Part shown: in pieces, positions 10,164 to 20,194 of the stretch | Numbering within the stretch: position 1 is the first letter of the stretch | Layout: each line of letters starts with the position of its first letter | Position numbers and translations under genes: made by a program | Assembly: GCA_951394045.1 (NCBI GenBank) | Contig: OX595988.1 | Span: forward strand, 2,247,352 to 2,311,351 | DNA from: Nitzschia sp. DOCU1 | Taxonomy: Eukaryota > Bacillariophyta > Bacillariophyceae > Bacillariales > Bacillariaceae | Reading direction: 5' to 3' | DNA: 64,000 bases | The notes under the pieces: model-generated | What the model saw: the letters and a program-made list of their open reading frames with translations, nothing else | Databases searched by the model: none | What the model was told of the DNA's origin: nothing

Positions 10164-11429
10164 TTAGCCATCCAGCCACTCAATCTGTACTTGCTTCAAT
10201 GACTCTGGTGGTCGTTGCCTTCGTAGTTCTTGATAAAATCGAATGTCGAACGAATTGACTTGACCAAGTCGTTCCATGATTTCGCTGGATAGAGACATTC
10301 TGGGTCGAAATCTATTTACGTTGGCATGTACTACCTGCGTTTCTTGTCTTGTGTAGTTGACTATTCCAACACTCTGTGCAAGGACCAAGGCGCACTGCTC
10401 CAGATCTTCCATATAACACACAAAATCCAACTGACGAATCGCAAAATCAACGGCATTCTGATAGGCTTGTTCGTGTACAGGAGTGCTGCAATACTCCTGA
10501 ATGTTGTAGGAGCTCCACGTGGTGGACAAACCAGAAAACAAGCGCACCATATCATTTTGATATTGGCACCACGTCGGACATAGTGCATCTCGCAAAGTCA
10601 TCGCAGCAGGACGCTTGTTGGTCGACAAACATGTGTTCCAGTCATCTGGTTTCCGTTTGTGGTAGTATAAAGCGGAAATGACCCGATCAATGGGTTCTCG
10701 TAATGTTGTCATGGTGATGCAATTCTCCGTTTGAGTCTTGTTGGCAAAGTGCGGTGGCACAACATGCCCCATGTGCCAGAAATTCGGTGCATAACTGGTC
10801 TTGGATATAAAGTTTTCGGAATACCAGGATAATTTAGACCACTTTAGATAACCGGAGAAGATTGGTTTTAGCACCGCTTGAGTAGACATCCCACCGACTT
10901 TAGGAATGTGGTAGAATACGAGACATCGTCTTCGCTTCAGCACAACATTGGAATCGACCGTTGTTCCCTCCTGTACAGTACCAGTAGTGGTCCTCGTCGT
11001 GATATTTGGGCCAGTCATTCCTGTTCTTGTTGCTCCTGGTGTTTCTTCCGAACGATTTTGACCGGTTATGTTTGCAGAGTATTTTGTGGGCGTCACACTT
11101 TGTTCAGCAATGGTAGTGTTATTTGGACCGATCGTCATCATATGGTTGCTAAGATCTTGACCGCCGGTCAAGTTTGCAGCAGCAGCTGAAGTAGTGACAT
11201 TGGTATCAACAATGACTACCACTTCGTGCTTATTGGAGGGATTAGAAGAATGGCCATTCACGTTGCCAGTCGAGTAGTATCGCGTCAGCATCACGTCATG
11301 GTAAAACGACCACAGCCCGACGGAAACAAGAATGCTGGTGAGAAGGAATTTCGGCCTCTTGATAACACCATACTTTCTGCTGCAACTTGTAGTTTCGGCA
11401 TGATCTACTGGTGCGCTCAATGTTGTCAT
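10164..11429 (-). CDS. Golgi-type carbohydrate sulfotransferase, copy 2
   Basis: 421 aa from the Met at 11429; a longer version from 11519 is open but its extra 30 residues match copy 1 only in the last dozen. It has the same plan as copy 1: anchor FLLTSILVSVGLWSFYHDVM, a variable Thr/Asn-rich stalk with several N-glycosylation sites, then FYHIPKVGGMST and LREPIDRVISALYYHKRKP as the two PAPS-binding blocks. The catalytic domains of the pair differ by scattered substitutions and no frameshift, while the stalks differ much more, including short insertions. Both copies therefore look functional and under constraint on the catalytic part only. The sulfate acceptor may differ between copies; that is inference. 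Confidence 0.82.
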   Translation of the reverse strand: MTTLSAPVDHAETTSCSRKYGVIKRPKFLLTSILVSVGLWSFYHDVMLTRYYSTGNVNGHSSNPSNKHEVVVIVDTNVTTSAAAANLTGGQDLSNHMMTIGPNNTTIAEQSVTPTKYSANITGQNRSEETPGATRTGMTGPNITTRTTTGTVQEGTTVDSNVVLKRRRCLVFYHIPKVGGMSTQAVLKPIFSGYLKWSKLSWYSENFISKTSYAPNFWHMGHVVPPHFANKTQTENCITMTTLREPIDRVISALYYHKRKPDDWNTCLSTNKRPAAMTLRDALCPTWCQYQNDMVRLFSGLSTTWSSYNIQEYCSTPVHEQAYQNAVDFAIRQLDFVCYMEDLEQCALVLAQSVGIVNYTRQETQVVHANVNRFRPRMSLSSEIMERLGQVNSFDIRFYQELRRQRPPESLKQVQIEWLDG

Positions 11430-11870
11430 TGTATGCTTATCGGCAACCACAACAATCACCCCAAAGCTGTATGATATCTTTATTTCAACAACCAAATGGA
11501 GTAACGGCAAACGGTGCACCTCTCTCTCTCGGCACCGCCGTTTTTCATACCACTATCGGCATCTCTGGGTTCGGCACCGCCGTTTTTCATACCACTATCG
11601 GCATCTCTGGGTTTCGGCGAGGGACCATTCAAAATTTCAAACGAAAGCAGTCGAAGTGATCTGTGACCCAGTTACTGCGCGACCGCGCGTCGACAACCAA
11701 GGATTGAGTCGATGGGGTCCTTTCCGCGCGCCTCATTTACTTCCCGCCATTCTTTCCAAAAAAAGTAAAAAGCGAAACAGCATCCACCACGCGTGCCAAG
11801 AACAGCATCCTCCACAATCTAACTACAACAATAGAGCAAAACTCTCCATCCGACCATTATCGACACTATC
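11430..11870. other. Intergenic, divergent promoter region with a 42-bp tandem repeat
   Basis: Lies between copy 2 of the sulfotransferase (-) and the DUF924-TilS gene (+). It carries a perfect 42-bp direct repeat (11530-11613, listed separately). The left half resembles the region upstream of copy 1. Confidence 0.55.
11530..11613. repeat. Two perfect 42-bp tandem units upstream of sulfotransferase copy 2
   Basis: Two adjacent units (11530-11571 and 11572-11613) begin CGGCACCGCCGTTTTTCATA and end ATCTCTGGGTT. Copy 1 of the sulfotransferase has only one diverged counterpart upstream, so the doubling came after the gene duplication. Confidence 0.85.
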
Positions 11871-13293
11871 ATGACGGCCGTATCTCCCTATGCACCTCAT
11901 CGTCGGAATTCCTTATTGCGTCGTCGATCTTCATCGTCGGGCAATCATCCTAGCGGCAACAACACCGCGTTGGTCGCCATCATGTTGGTGGCTCTGCGTG
12001 TTGTTTGGTCGCCAGAATATCGGGAACGGTTTTGGGAATTTTGGAGACGTACCACTTTGTGGGGATGGATGCGACAAAGTATGCGGTCCTTGTTGACGTT
12101 ACCGCAACAACAAAAACAAGAAGAGCCACGGGATAGTGACGACGACCAGTCTTCTCTCGATCGAATACGAGACAACCAACGACTCATTCAAAAAGTCTTA
12201 CAGTACTGGTTTGGTCAATACACGCCGGACGAATCGCAAAAACACTTGTGGATGATTGCTCATTCTTCCGAAGCCTTGCGCCAACAAGTCGATCAAGACA
12301 TTACGCGGCAATTTGAAGCCTTGTTGTTGGAATTAGTTGGAGATAAAGAACCATCCAGACGTTGGAAGGAATGGTGTCATGACGACATTTATGGATATTC
12401 AGGAAAACTAGCAGCTATTGTGGTATTGGATCAATGCTCCAGACACATTTTACGGCATTACGAGCAATCATCATCTACCACAAATTTGCCCTCCAAATCT
12501 CATTTGGATGAATGGGCGCTTCGGACGGCCGAATTATTGGTGGACGTTCATGCCCAGGAAATTACATGTGGTATGATTCCATTGCCTCAATACATTTTTG
12601 CACTCATGCCCTTTCGACACCAATCTACCAAACAAAGTGTCGCCTTGGTGCAACAACGCATTGAAGATTGTGCCGGCCTTGCGACACAACTCGAGGCCAT
12701 GTTGGGACGGTTTCGAAAAGCTACCAATCGAAGAATGGCCGTCTTGCAAGATGAAGCTCGGCGGACGGGTAATACTACGCAAATTCATCCATCTGACGAT
12801 TTGAATGGAGAAGAGTCGTCTCCCACTACAACGTTTACAGATGATGATATTTTGGAAACCTTTGCCTTTGATGCCGACATGACACCGGCACACAACCATC
12901 CCGTCGTCAAGACAATCCAAAGCTTTTTACAGGAACAAGGGATTCAACCATCCTCCTCCTCAGATACACAACAACAGCCGCGCCCCGTCATTGTTTCTTT
13001 GTCGGGAGGTGTTGATAGTATGGTGATTGCTTCCGTTCTAGCCCATCTCCGAAATTCGTGTGGTTACTCGAATTTGCAGCTATGGGCCGTTCACATTGAC
13101 TATGCAAATCGTCCAGAATCAGGTGCCGAAGCGGATTTTGTTCGTCGTTATTGTGAGCGTTTGGATATTCCATTTCAATGTCGGCGTATTGAGGAAGTCA
13201 CTCGTGGCATCACTGCTCGGGACGACTATGAACGAATTGCTCGCGATTTACGGTATACCAGCTACAAGGAAACCATTGCATTGGCATTGCATC

Positions 13294-13337
<44 letters not shown>

Positions 13338-14603
13338 GACTCGGCGACTACTATTACCGTTGGCGTCATGTTGGGTCATCATCGGGGCGATTTGAGAGAA
13401 AATGTGTTGTCGAATGCCCATAAAGGATGTGGACCGTTGGATTTGAGTGGCATGACGGCAGTCTCTCGAAATGATGGTGTGACAATCTATCGACCCCTGT
13501 TGCCTCTGGAAAAATCCTTCATTTTTGACTATGCACATAAATTTGGAGTTCCCTATTTCAAAGGTACGTTATTTTGCATGTCCACGTCATGGTGCTTTGC
13601 TTGTACTGACGATGCTGTATGCACAGATACAACTCCTCATTGGTCGACGAGAGGCAAACTCCGAAACAAGCTAATTCCACTGCTAGAAGAAATATATGGA
13701 GATGGGAGCATGAAGAATCTGAGCAATCTGGCAGTTGAAAGTGACGAGTGCCGGGCGTTGCTGCAAGAATCCATGATTGGACCCTTTCTAGACAAGATCG
13801 AGCGCTATCCCATGGGCATTGTGATGGAAACGACACCGTGGAAGAATCACGCTCTTTTCTTTTGGAAGTTTGTCCTACGAGAAGCCTTGCACAGCGCCAG
13901 TTTGGGAATGTTTAGTGACAAGAGCGTCGTCTCGTTTCTCGAGCGAGTGCAGGCTACCAAACCACGATCGGGGTGGTTGCAATGTCGACGGGATTACGCT
14001 GTCTACCTGCAAGACGATGGCCGCGTCTATGTTTTGTATCCATCGAGTTTTCCCTTTGCGAAAAAGGACATGTACAATGTTACGGGGCAAGGTACGTTTA
14101 TGTTTCCAATGGTCGGTGGAGCGAAATCAGTAGGTGCCAACTCTCACTTCCTTGTCCCCGTTCCAGCTGTTCCCTATGGAGAAGAACGACGAGTAGGGCC
14201 GTGGGTAGTAAAGGCGGAGATTGCAAGCGAAAAGGCGGACTGTCCCGAAACCTTTCGACTGGCACAGAAAGCTATTCCGTCCATGGACCACTTCATGAAC
14301 GGGCGTACCGAATACATGGTCGAGGTACCTACCTGGAGGGAAGGTGGAAAGTTTGTTCCGCGTCCGCTGGTGTTTAACAAGTTTACCAAAGCATCTCGGC
14401 CCAGCGCTTGGAAGAACAACGAATATAATCGACTTCTTTACCTCAAAGTCCAGGAGACACTACCGCTCCTCGGTGTGGACGAGGTCGCCCAGGCAGCCAT
14501 TACGGACCCTTTGGAGCAAGGCTGCGTACACGTCGAAAACGGTGAACAGCGAGTCAATCCCACGAGACTAGTGCGAGTGACGTTGGCTCTCCACAAAGGA
14601 TGA
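11871..14603 (+). CDS. DUF924 domain fused to tRNA(Ile)-lysidine synthetase (TilS)
   Basis: 910 aa if read straight through. Residues about 85-270 match DUF924 (PF06041): VLQYWFG, a W-rich helix, LAAIVVLDQCSRHILRHYE and MPFRHQSTKQ correspond to the family's ldFWFg, LaliiLLDQfpRn and mPleHSEd blocks. Residues about 372 onward match the TilS N-type ATPase: VIVSLSGGVDSMVIASVLAHL is the PP-loop, followed by HIDYANR, VMLGHHRGDLREN and a C-terminal half. TilS converts C34 of the CAU-anticodon tRNA-Ile to lysidine in bacteria and organelles. A hydrophobic stretch near residues 35-52 may be an anchor or part of a targeting leader. A 63-bp GT-AG intron (13564-13626) is likely: removing it joins VPYFK to DTTPHWSTRGKLRNKLIP, the conserved TilS motif. 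It is a multiple of three with no stop, so retention would only add 21 residues. Fifteen CAA codons interrupt the PP-loop domain. Confidence 0.82.
13293..13337 (+). repeat. (CAA)15 microsatellite coding for polyglutamine
   Basis: Fifteen perfect CAA codons inside the TilS domain, between the helix ending IALALH and the strand TITVGVMLGHHRGD. This is a loop between core elements and is probably length-variable among strains. Confidence 0.95.
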
Positions 14604-15759
14604 CAGTGAAATGCGACTAGGTAGGGACCGCTTCGTTGTTTGTCACTCTTGCAATACCCGGCAACTCCTCGAGTTGATTCCCACGCAACGTCGGGTATTC
14701 GCTAGCGAGTCGTGGTTCCTGAAATTCTCAGACGATCAAAGTAGGGCTTTAACTTAGACAGCCACTCTTCGCTGCTTTTAGCTATAACTACTGTAGGAGT
14801 GCGGGAGAAAATCGGATACAAGCAGCATTAGCTAGTCTGTCTTTTTTGCAATAGCGGGTACCCCCGAATAACAGGCATCATCCTTGGTTGTCATCAACTA
14901 CTATCTGGACGAAATTCCAGCAGGTAGCTGGTAGCTTCTCATTCTTGGTCTTGAAGAAACTCTTGTGCTACCACGCAGATCTTTGGCGCGCATTGACAGC
15001 CTAAGTTCTCTGAACAAAGAGATTTATCATTTCTTCGCCACCTACCGAACTTGGAAAAGGAAGGCTGCGATCTTTCGTAAGATAGCGTATTTTGGGACAA
15101 GTAGAGAAACTGAGCTCGTGCTACCGGTAGTCAGATAGCTTGTTGTTTTGTTCCTGGATGTCTTGTGCGACAACCCAAGCAAAGCCTTCGCACCGACATT
15201 ATGGGTCTGGCACCACAACTATGATACATAGCACACCCATCGGCTCGCTACCCAGTCCTTCTCCAAAAAATGAGGCGAAATTCAACGGGAAAATGGAGAA
15301 GTGTGATCGTAAGCCCCGCGCATCTACCGTATGCGGAACAGAATAAATAGCACGCTTCACTATGGTAGCTCGGGTAGTACCAATAGATTGCGTAGCGGGC
15401 ACTTTCGGTCAATAATCTTCCGCAACGCAAGAAGAACATTCCCGCCACTTTCTGAGCAATATTGGCAGGTTCCGTAATTCGTGGCGGCTTCCGGCCCTCC
15501 TCGCTCGCAAGCGAAACGGTTTATAGAAAAAAGCAAAGTATTTATTCCCGGAAGGCGCAGAAATGTCATGGTGCCGATCAAATAGAGCAAGCACATACAC
15601 GGGGGAAAAATTCCACGTTGGGAATCCGAAGCAAGGAAACCAGCGAAGAACGTGGGCAATTTCGGGTATTCCGAGCGTTGTTTCGGTGTCAGTCACAGGA
15701 TCCAAGAGCTCCCTCCATTATTTTGATAGAACATCAGGCAAAGGTGTATTTGCACTCAA
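14604..15759. other. Intergenic, no gene supported
   Basis: Several short overlapping open frames in both directions but none with a recognisable motif. A palindrome-like CTACCGGTAG sits near 15122-15131. I see no RNA gene. Confidence 0.5.
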
Positions 15760-16329
15760 ATGCTCACTCCAAGCACCATGAGAGACCACATTCCATTCGA
15801 CGAAGCCTCGTTATACTTTCAAGATCCCGCATACGAAAAACCCGTTTCGTTCTCTCGTTTTTCAAGAGGCCGCGCCATAATGGACGTGCCATCGAAAGTT
15901 CGCGTCCCCACAAGAATCTCCATGAACATTCGAGTTGACAGTGTCTCTCCGATGGACAGTGTCTCTCCCGCGGACAAGCAACGCGGCTTCATCATGAATC
16001 CTGCGCATGGCTTTGATCCAGACGCATGGATGAGTGACTTGATTGCAGACGATGAATCATCTTGCGGAACTCTTGACTACAGCGTGGACACAATAGAAGA
16101 AGAAAGAATCAATCAAGTTCAACGAGCTTTGACAAGAGAGGTCTATGGACTACCTCTGACGGAGTCTGTGCGACAGATCAAAGTAGAGCCAGAGGGTGAC
16201 GAAAAGATCGTTTACGAAGATGATAAGATGAATCAGCTGGATGTCCACGCCAAGAATGGAAGTGAAGACGAATGTTTCGGTATTCCCATTGGTTGGCTGG
16301 CGAAGCTTCTCGACAACTTCAAAAGATAG
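15760..16329 (+). CDS. Hypothetical acidic protein, 189 aa
   Basis: An open frame beginning MLTPSTMRDHIPFDE; a second Met at residue 7 is an alternative start. Composition is protein-like: alternating charged stretches, a short internal near-repeat (DSVSPMDSVSPAD) and a C-terminal hydrophobic helix (FGIPIGWLAKLLDNF). No known domain, signal peptide or membrane segment was recognised. It stands alone between two long intergenic stretches. It could be a real small nuclear or cytosolic protein or a chance frame; nothing in the sequence decides this. Confidence 0.35.
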   Translation: MLTPSTMRDHIPFDEASLYFQDPAYEKPVSFSRFSRGRAIMDVPSKVRVPTRISMNIRVDSVSPMDSVSPADKQRGFIMNPAHGFDPDAWMSDLIADDESSCGTLDYSVDTIEEERINQVQRALTREVYGLPLTESVRQIKVEPEGDEKIVYEDDKMNQLDVHAKNGSEDECFGIPIGWLAKLLDNFKR

Positions 16330-17989
16330 GAGAGCCTCGACTATCTACAGTGACTTGGAGATTACTACCAAATGCATCATCATCGGCGAAAACATCCATA
16401 GAAAGGATCGATGAACGTGTCCACGCTCGGGTCCATGTACAGGCAAGAATGAATATGGTGGAAGAGGTCCGAGCTCGCCCGCTACTTGTACCGTACAAGG
16501 ACAAGACAGCTACTGACGCTATCAATATACATTCTTCATTAAACAAAAGTGGGATTCTTATCCCATTCAGCTTCACTAAGGTGAAAGACAGAAGCATCAA
16601 CAGAACTGAAGAAAGTTCTAGCGAGCCCTGTCACAGTGATCCATAGCTATTAACAACGAGTAACAGACACAGTTGCGTATTACAAACGTGTATCTTCCTT
16701 TCTATACTTAGTAAGTCTCTTCTAGTTCACGTTCAGGATATTGGATATACCCTCACATGACGGGTTTGATGCAACACGAAAGTCAGATTCGTTGAAAGAA
16801 AAACCATGCGCGGATTGCCATTCCACAGAACATCAATGATACCTTCGGTTCTCCTACACGTACTACCGGCTAGCTCGGATTTTTGTGGGGAGCGTTGACT
16901 TACAAAGACGGTCCGTCTTTTGTTCCCGTATTGGATGATTGTTCCGTCCTTGATGGAGCAGTTAATGGTAGAGGTGCTCGAAGGTGAATATTTTGCCATG
17001 AGGCCCCATGGTGCTGTCATGGTGAGAAATTGCTTCCGAGCAGCTCTCTGGCATCGAGGCTGGCAGGCTCATTTTTCGGTCTTGGCGGTGTCAGCGTTCC
17101 GACAAAATTCTCATTCGCCAAAGTCGACCTCGACCAGCGTCAAAGAGAGTAAAGTCGTCAATAGGTATTACTACTATGCTAGCACCTGGGTCTCAGTTCT
17201 CTACTAGCGGTAGGTATAGAAATAATATCGCTATGATTGAAGACTTTTCTCGAGACATACAGTTCGATAGCGGATGCGACAACAAGTCTAGACGAGCACC
17301 CAACAGGAATTGGAAGAAGATCGATCGCCATTTGACATCTAGCTGAAAGAGTAACCGAATGGGCTCCTTCTTCTCGACCAACTATTACTACGGTTTCGGT
17401 GGTACAGGTACGATGCTTGAGAGAAATAGGAAAGTTTTAAAAAAACATAGTCTATCGGTCTTTGATGGGATACGCCTGGAAAGCTTGAATTATATCGGAC
17501 TCGAGCCCACCACGGGAGGGCTTGAGAGTTGACATGTTGCCAGATGCAGTTACGTCATTGCTTCCCACCTCGACACCTCGCCCATCACGTTCTTTGTCGC
17601 GGAGTGGCTTTGAAGGTATCATACCAACGGAACAAAATCATTTGGTCTGTCCGTCCATAGGATCTTTAGGAATTGTCGATGATTGGGACAATGAATGTCG
17701 ACGACAGTCGCCAAGACATACTTGAACCAATCATTTATTCGCAAATTTGACGCATATCCGGGTTGTCGCCACATCTTCAATTGATGGTCGGCCACACGCA
17801 CCATTTTTCGTGCCACTCGACGTTATCCATCGACATCATCGCACGAAGGAGGGAATACGTCGTGCTAAAGAAGAATCTGTCACCATTGGTCACGGTCGTC
17901 GCCCCCATCAAAGATACTCTTTGCGTACTCATAATTCTCGGTTGTACCTTTCTAACCTTCTATTTCATCATTAGGTAATTTCTAGCAAG
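16330..17989. other. Intergenic, 1.66 kb, no gene supported
   Basis: The longest gene-poor stretch of the window. Short frames exist on both strands (for instance about 95 codons at 16733-17020, -, and 16920-17207, +), but they overlap one another and have no family resemblance. The right end must hold the pyruvate kinase promoter. Confidence 0.45.
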
Positions 17990-19980
17990 ATGAAGCTCTC
18001 AGCCGCCCTTATTGCCGCTTTCTTTTTGCAGGCGGAGTCCTTTGTGCCTCGGCACATTCCCTCGTCGATCAGCCGATCGGAATCTGCCCTGAATGTGGCA
18101 ACAAACTACGGTACCACTAACGGCGATCAGAGTATCAATTCCTACTTTGGTGCCCCCAAGCAGGAAACTACCGTGGCGGCGGTTCCAAAGGTTGCCCAGA
18201 GATGGCGAAAGTCTACCAAGCAGCTTGTCACCTTGGGTCCTGCCTCGTCGACACGTGAAATGATTGAAAAATTGTTCCTTGCCGGCGCGGATTGCTTCAG
18301 GCTTAACTTCAGCCACGGATCTCAAGAGCAAAAGAAAGAGCTTTTGATGACTATCCGAGAGATCGAAGAAAAGTATGCTCACCCGATCTGCATTTTGGGT
18401 GATTTGCAAGGACCAAAGTTGCGGGTAGGTCTCTTTTACTCAAATGGGTATCCATGTTGCGAAAATATCACTAACAATGCTTGTGCTTCATTTATCGTTG
18501 TTGTATTAGGTGGGAGAGTTCTCAAACCCTGGTGGTGAAATTCTTCAAAAAGGACAGAGTTTCCGTCTCGACCTGGATGAAGCCAAGGGTGACAACACCC
18601 GTGTTCAGCTTCCTCACCCTGAAATTATCGCGGCAAGTGAGGTTGGACACACTCTTATGGTTGACGACGGAAAGGTCCGTCTTACAGTCACAGGCAAGGG
18701 CGCAACCTACCTGGATTGTGTCGTCGAAGTTCCAGGAAAGATTAGCAACCGCAAGGGAGTTAACACACCTGATTCCATCTTGAAGATCAGCCCCCTCACT
18801 CCCAAGGATCGAAGCGATTTGGAGTACATGTTGTCGATTGGTGTTGACTGGGTTGCCCTCTCGTTCGTTCAGCGCCCCGAAGACATTGAGGAAATCCGCT
18901 CCATCATCGATTCCAGGATCCCTGAAGGTAGCTTCAAGCCTTGCGTCATGGCTAAAATCGAGAAGCCATCCTGCTTCGACGGCGATAACTTGCAAAGATT
19001 GGTCAACTTGTGTGACGGAATCATGGTGGCTCGAGGTGATTTGGGTGTTGAATGCCCGCCTGAGGACGTCCCGATTCTTCAAAAGACCATTATCGATGAA
19101 TGCCGTCGCCAAGGACGTCCAGTCGTCGTCGCCACTCAAATGGTAAGTTGCATAACTTTACAGCTTAGATTTTCGACCCGAAAAATCTCACTCCTTTCGT
19201 TTCTAAAGTTGGAGTCCATGATTGAAAGTCCCACTCCTACTCGTGCTGAAGCTAGTGACGTGGCTACCGCTATCTATGATGGCGCCGATGCTATCATGTT
19301 GAGCGCTGAATCGGCAGCTGGACTTGTAAGTGGTGCCCGTTTGGAGACACTTCTTTGTTTTCCGTGGCGATATTCTCATGTTTCCTCCCTCCAACACACC
19401 ACAGTACCCAGAGGAATCGGTTACCATGCAACAACGTATTATCAACCGTGTGGAAAGCGACCCCCACTACCGCGCATATTTGGACGCTCAAACTCCGGAG
19501 CCCGATAAGACCCCCACCGACGCTATGATTGTTGCTGCCCGACAGATTGCTAAGACGGTTGGCGCGAAGGCTATCGTTTGCTTTTCCCTCCGTGGATCTA
19601 CCGTGCACCGTGCATCCAAAAAGCGACCACCTGTCCCGATCATGGCGTTGTGCCCCTTCAAGGAAACGGCCCGACAATTGGTGTTGAGCTGGGGTGTCTA
19701 TCCGGACCTGCCAAAGGCAGGAAGTTACGGCTACACTGTGAGCGAGGATTCTATGTTTGACTACGGAAAGCCTATGGTTGAAGAGGCCACGGATGACTTG
19801 GACTTGGTTTTGCGAAACGCTTGCCGCGCGGCGCTGAAGAAGGGATTGGTGTCCGATCCTGACGATCTTTTGGTCGTGACCGCTGGTCTTCCGTTTGGTA
19901 CACCGGGAGCTGCCAACCTCTTGCGAATTGTTCCTGCTGCTGGTCCAAGCTGCTGGGACGGAATGTGCCGCGTTGATTAA
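17990..19980 (+). CDS. Pyruvate kinase, probably plastid-targeted
   Basis: Four exons read from splice sites: 17990-18424, 18510-19142, 19209-19325, 19405-19980 (586 aa). Joins restore conserved PK text: GPKLR|VGEF, VVVATQM|LESMIES and [13 protein letters not shown]. Family blocks are present: [29 protein letters not shown], the active-site region [13 protein letters not shown], and VARGDLGVE. The C-terminal effector domain is complete. Pyruvate kinase makes pyruvate and ATP from phosphoenolpyruvate and ADP. The N-terminus is a signal peptide ([15 protein letters not shown]) followed by ESF|VPRH; a Phe at the predicted cleavage point, within an ASAFAP-like motif, is the known diatom signal for import across four plastid membranes. 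Plastid location is therefore inferred. Introns are 85, 66 and 79 bp; the 66-bp one is stopless and a multiple of three. Confidence 0.93.
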
Positions 19981-20194
19981 ATCGGGGTTCATTCAACGTG
20001 AAATGTCAAACCACTATCACGGACATCATACACAAGAGCATTCCTTGTCGCGCTAATTTTTATACATCATTCTGGTCCAGAAGACTGTTCTAACAACTCG
20101 AACGCAGTGACGTTGACCAGATCTCACTCCCACAGTCAGATAACATCTTTTATAATTCGAATCAAATAGCTGCCGCACACCTTTGAATTCTCGA

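Noticed and set aside
16733..17207. Overlapping opposite frames of 95 codons each
   Set aside because: No domain, overlapping one another, and no splice sites that would extend either of them.
18522..19992. Long minus-strand frames (205 and 232 codons) across the pyruvate kinase gene
   Set aside because: They are antisense shadows of the biased codons of the plus-strand gene; the PK protein is conserved and theirs is not.
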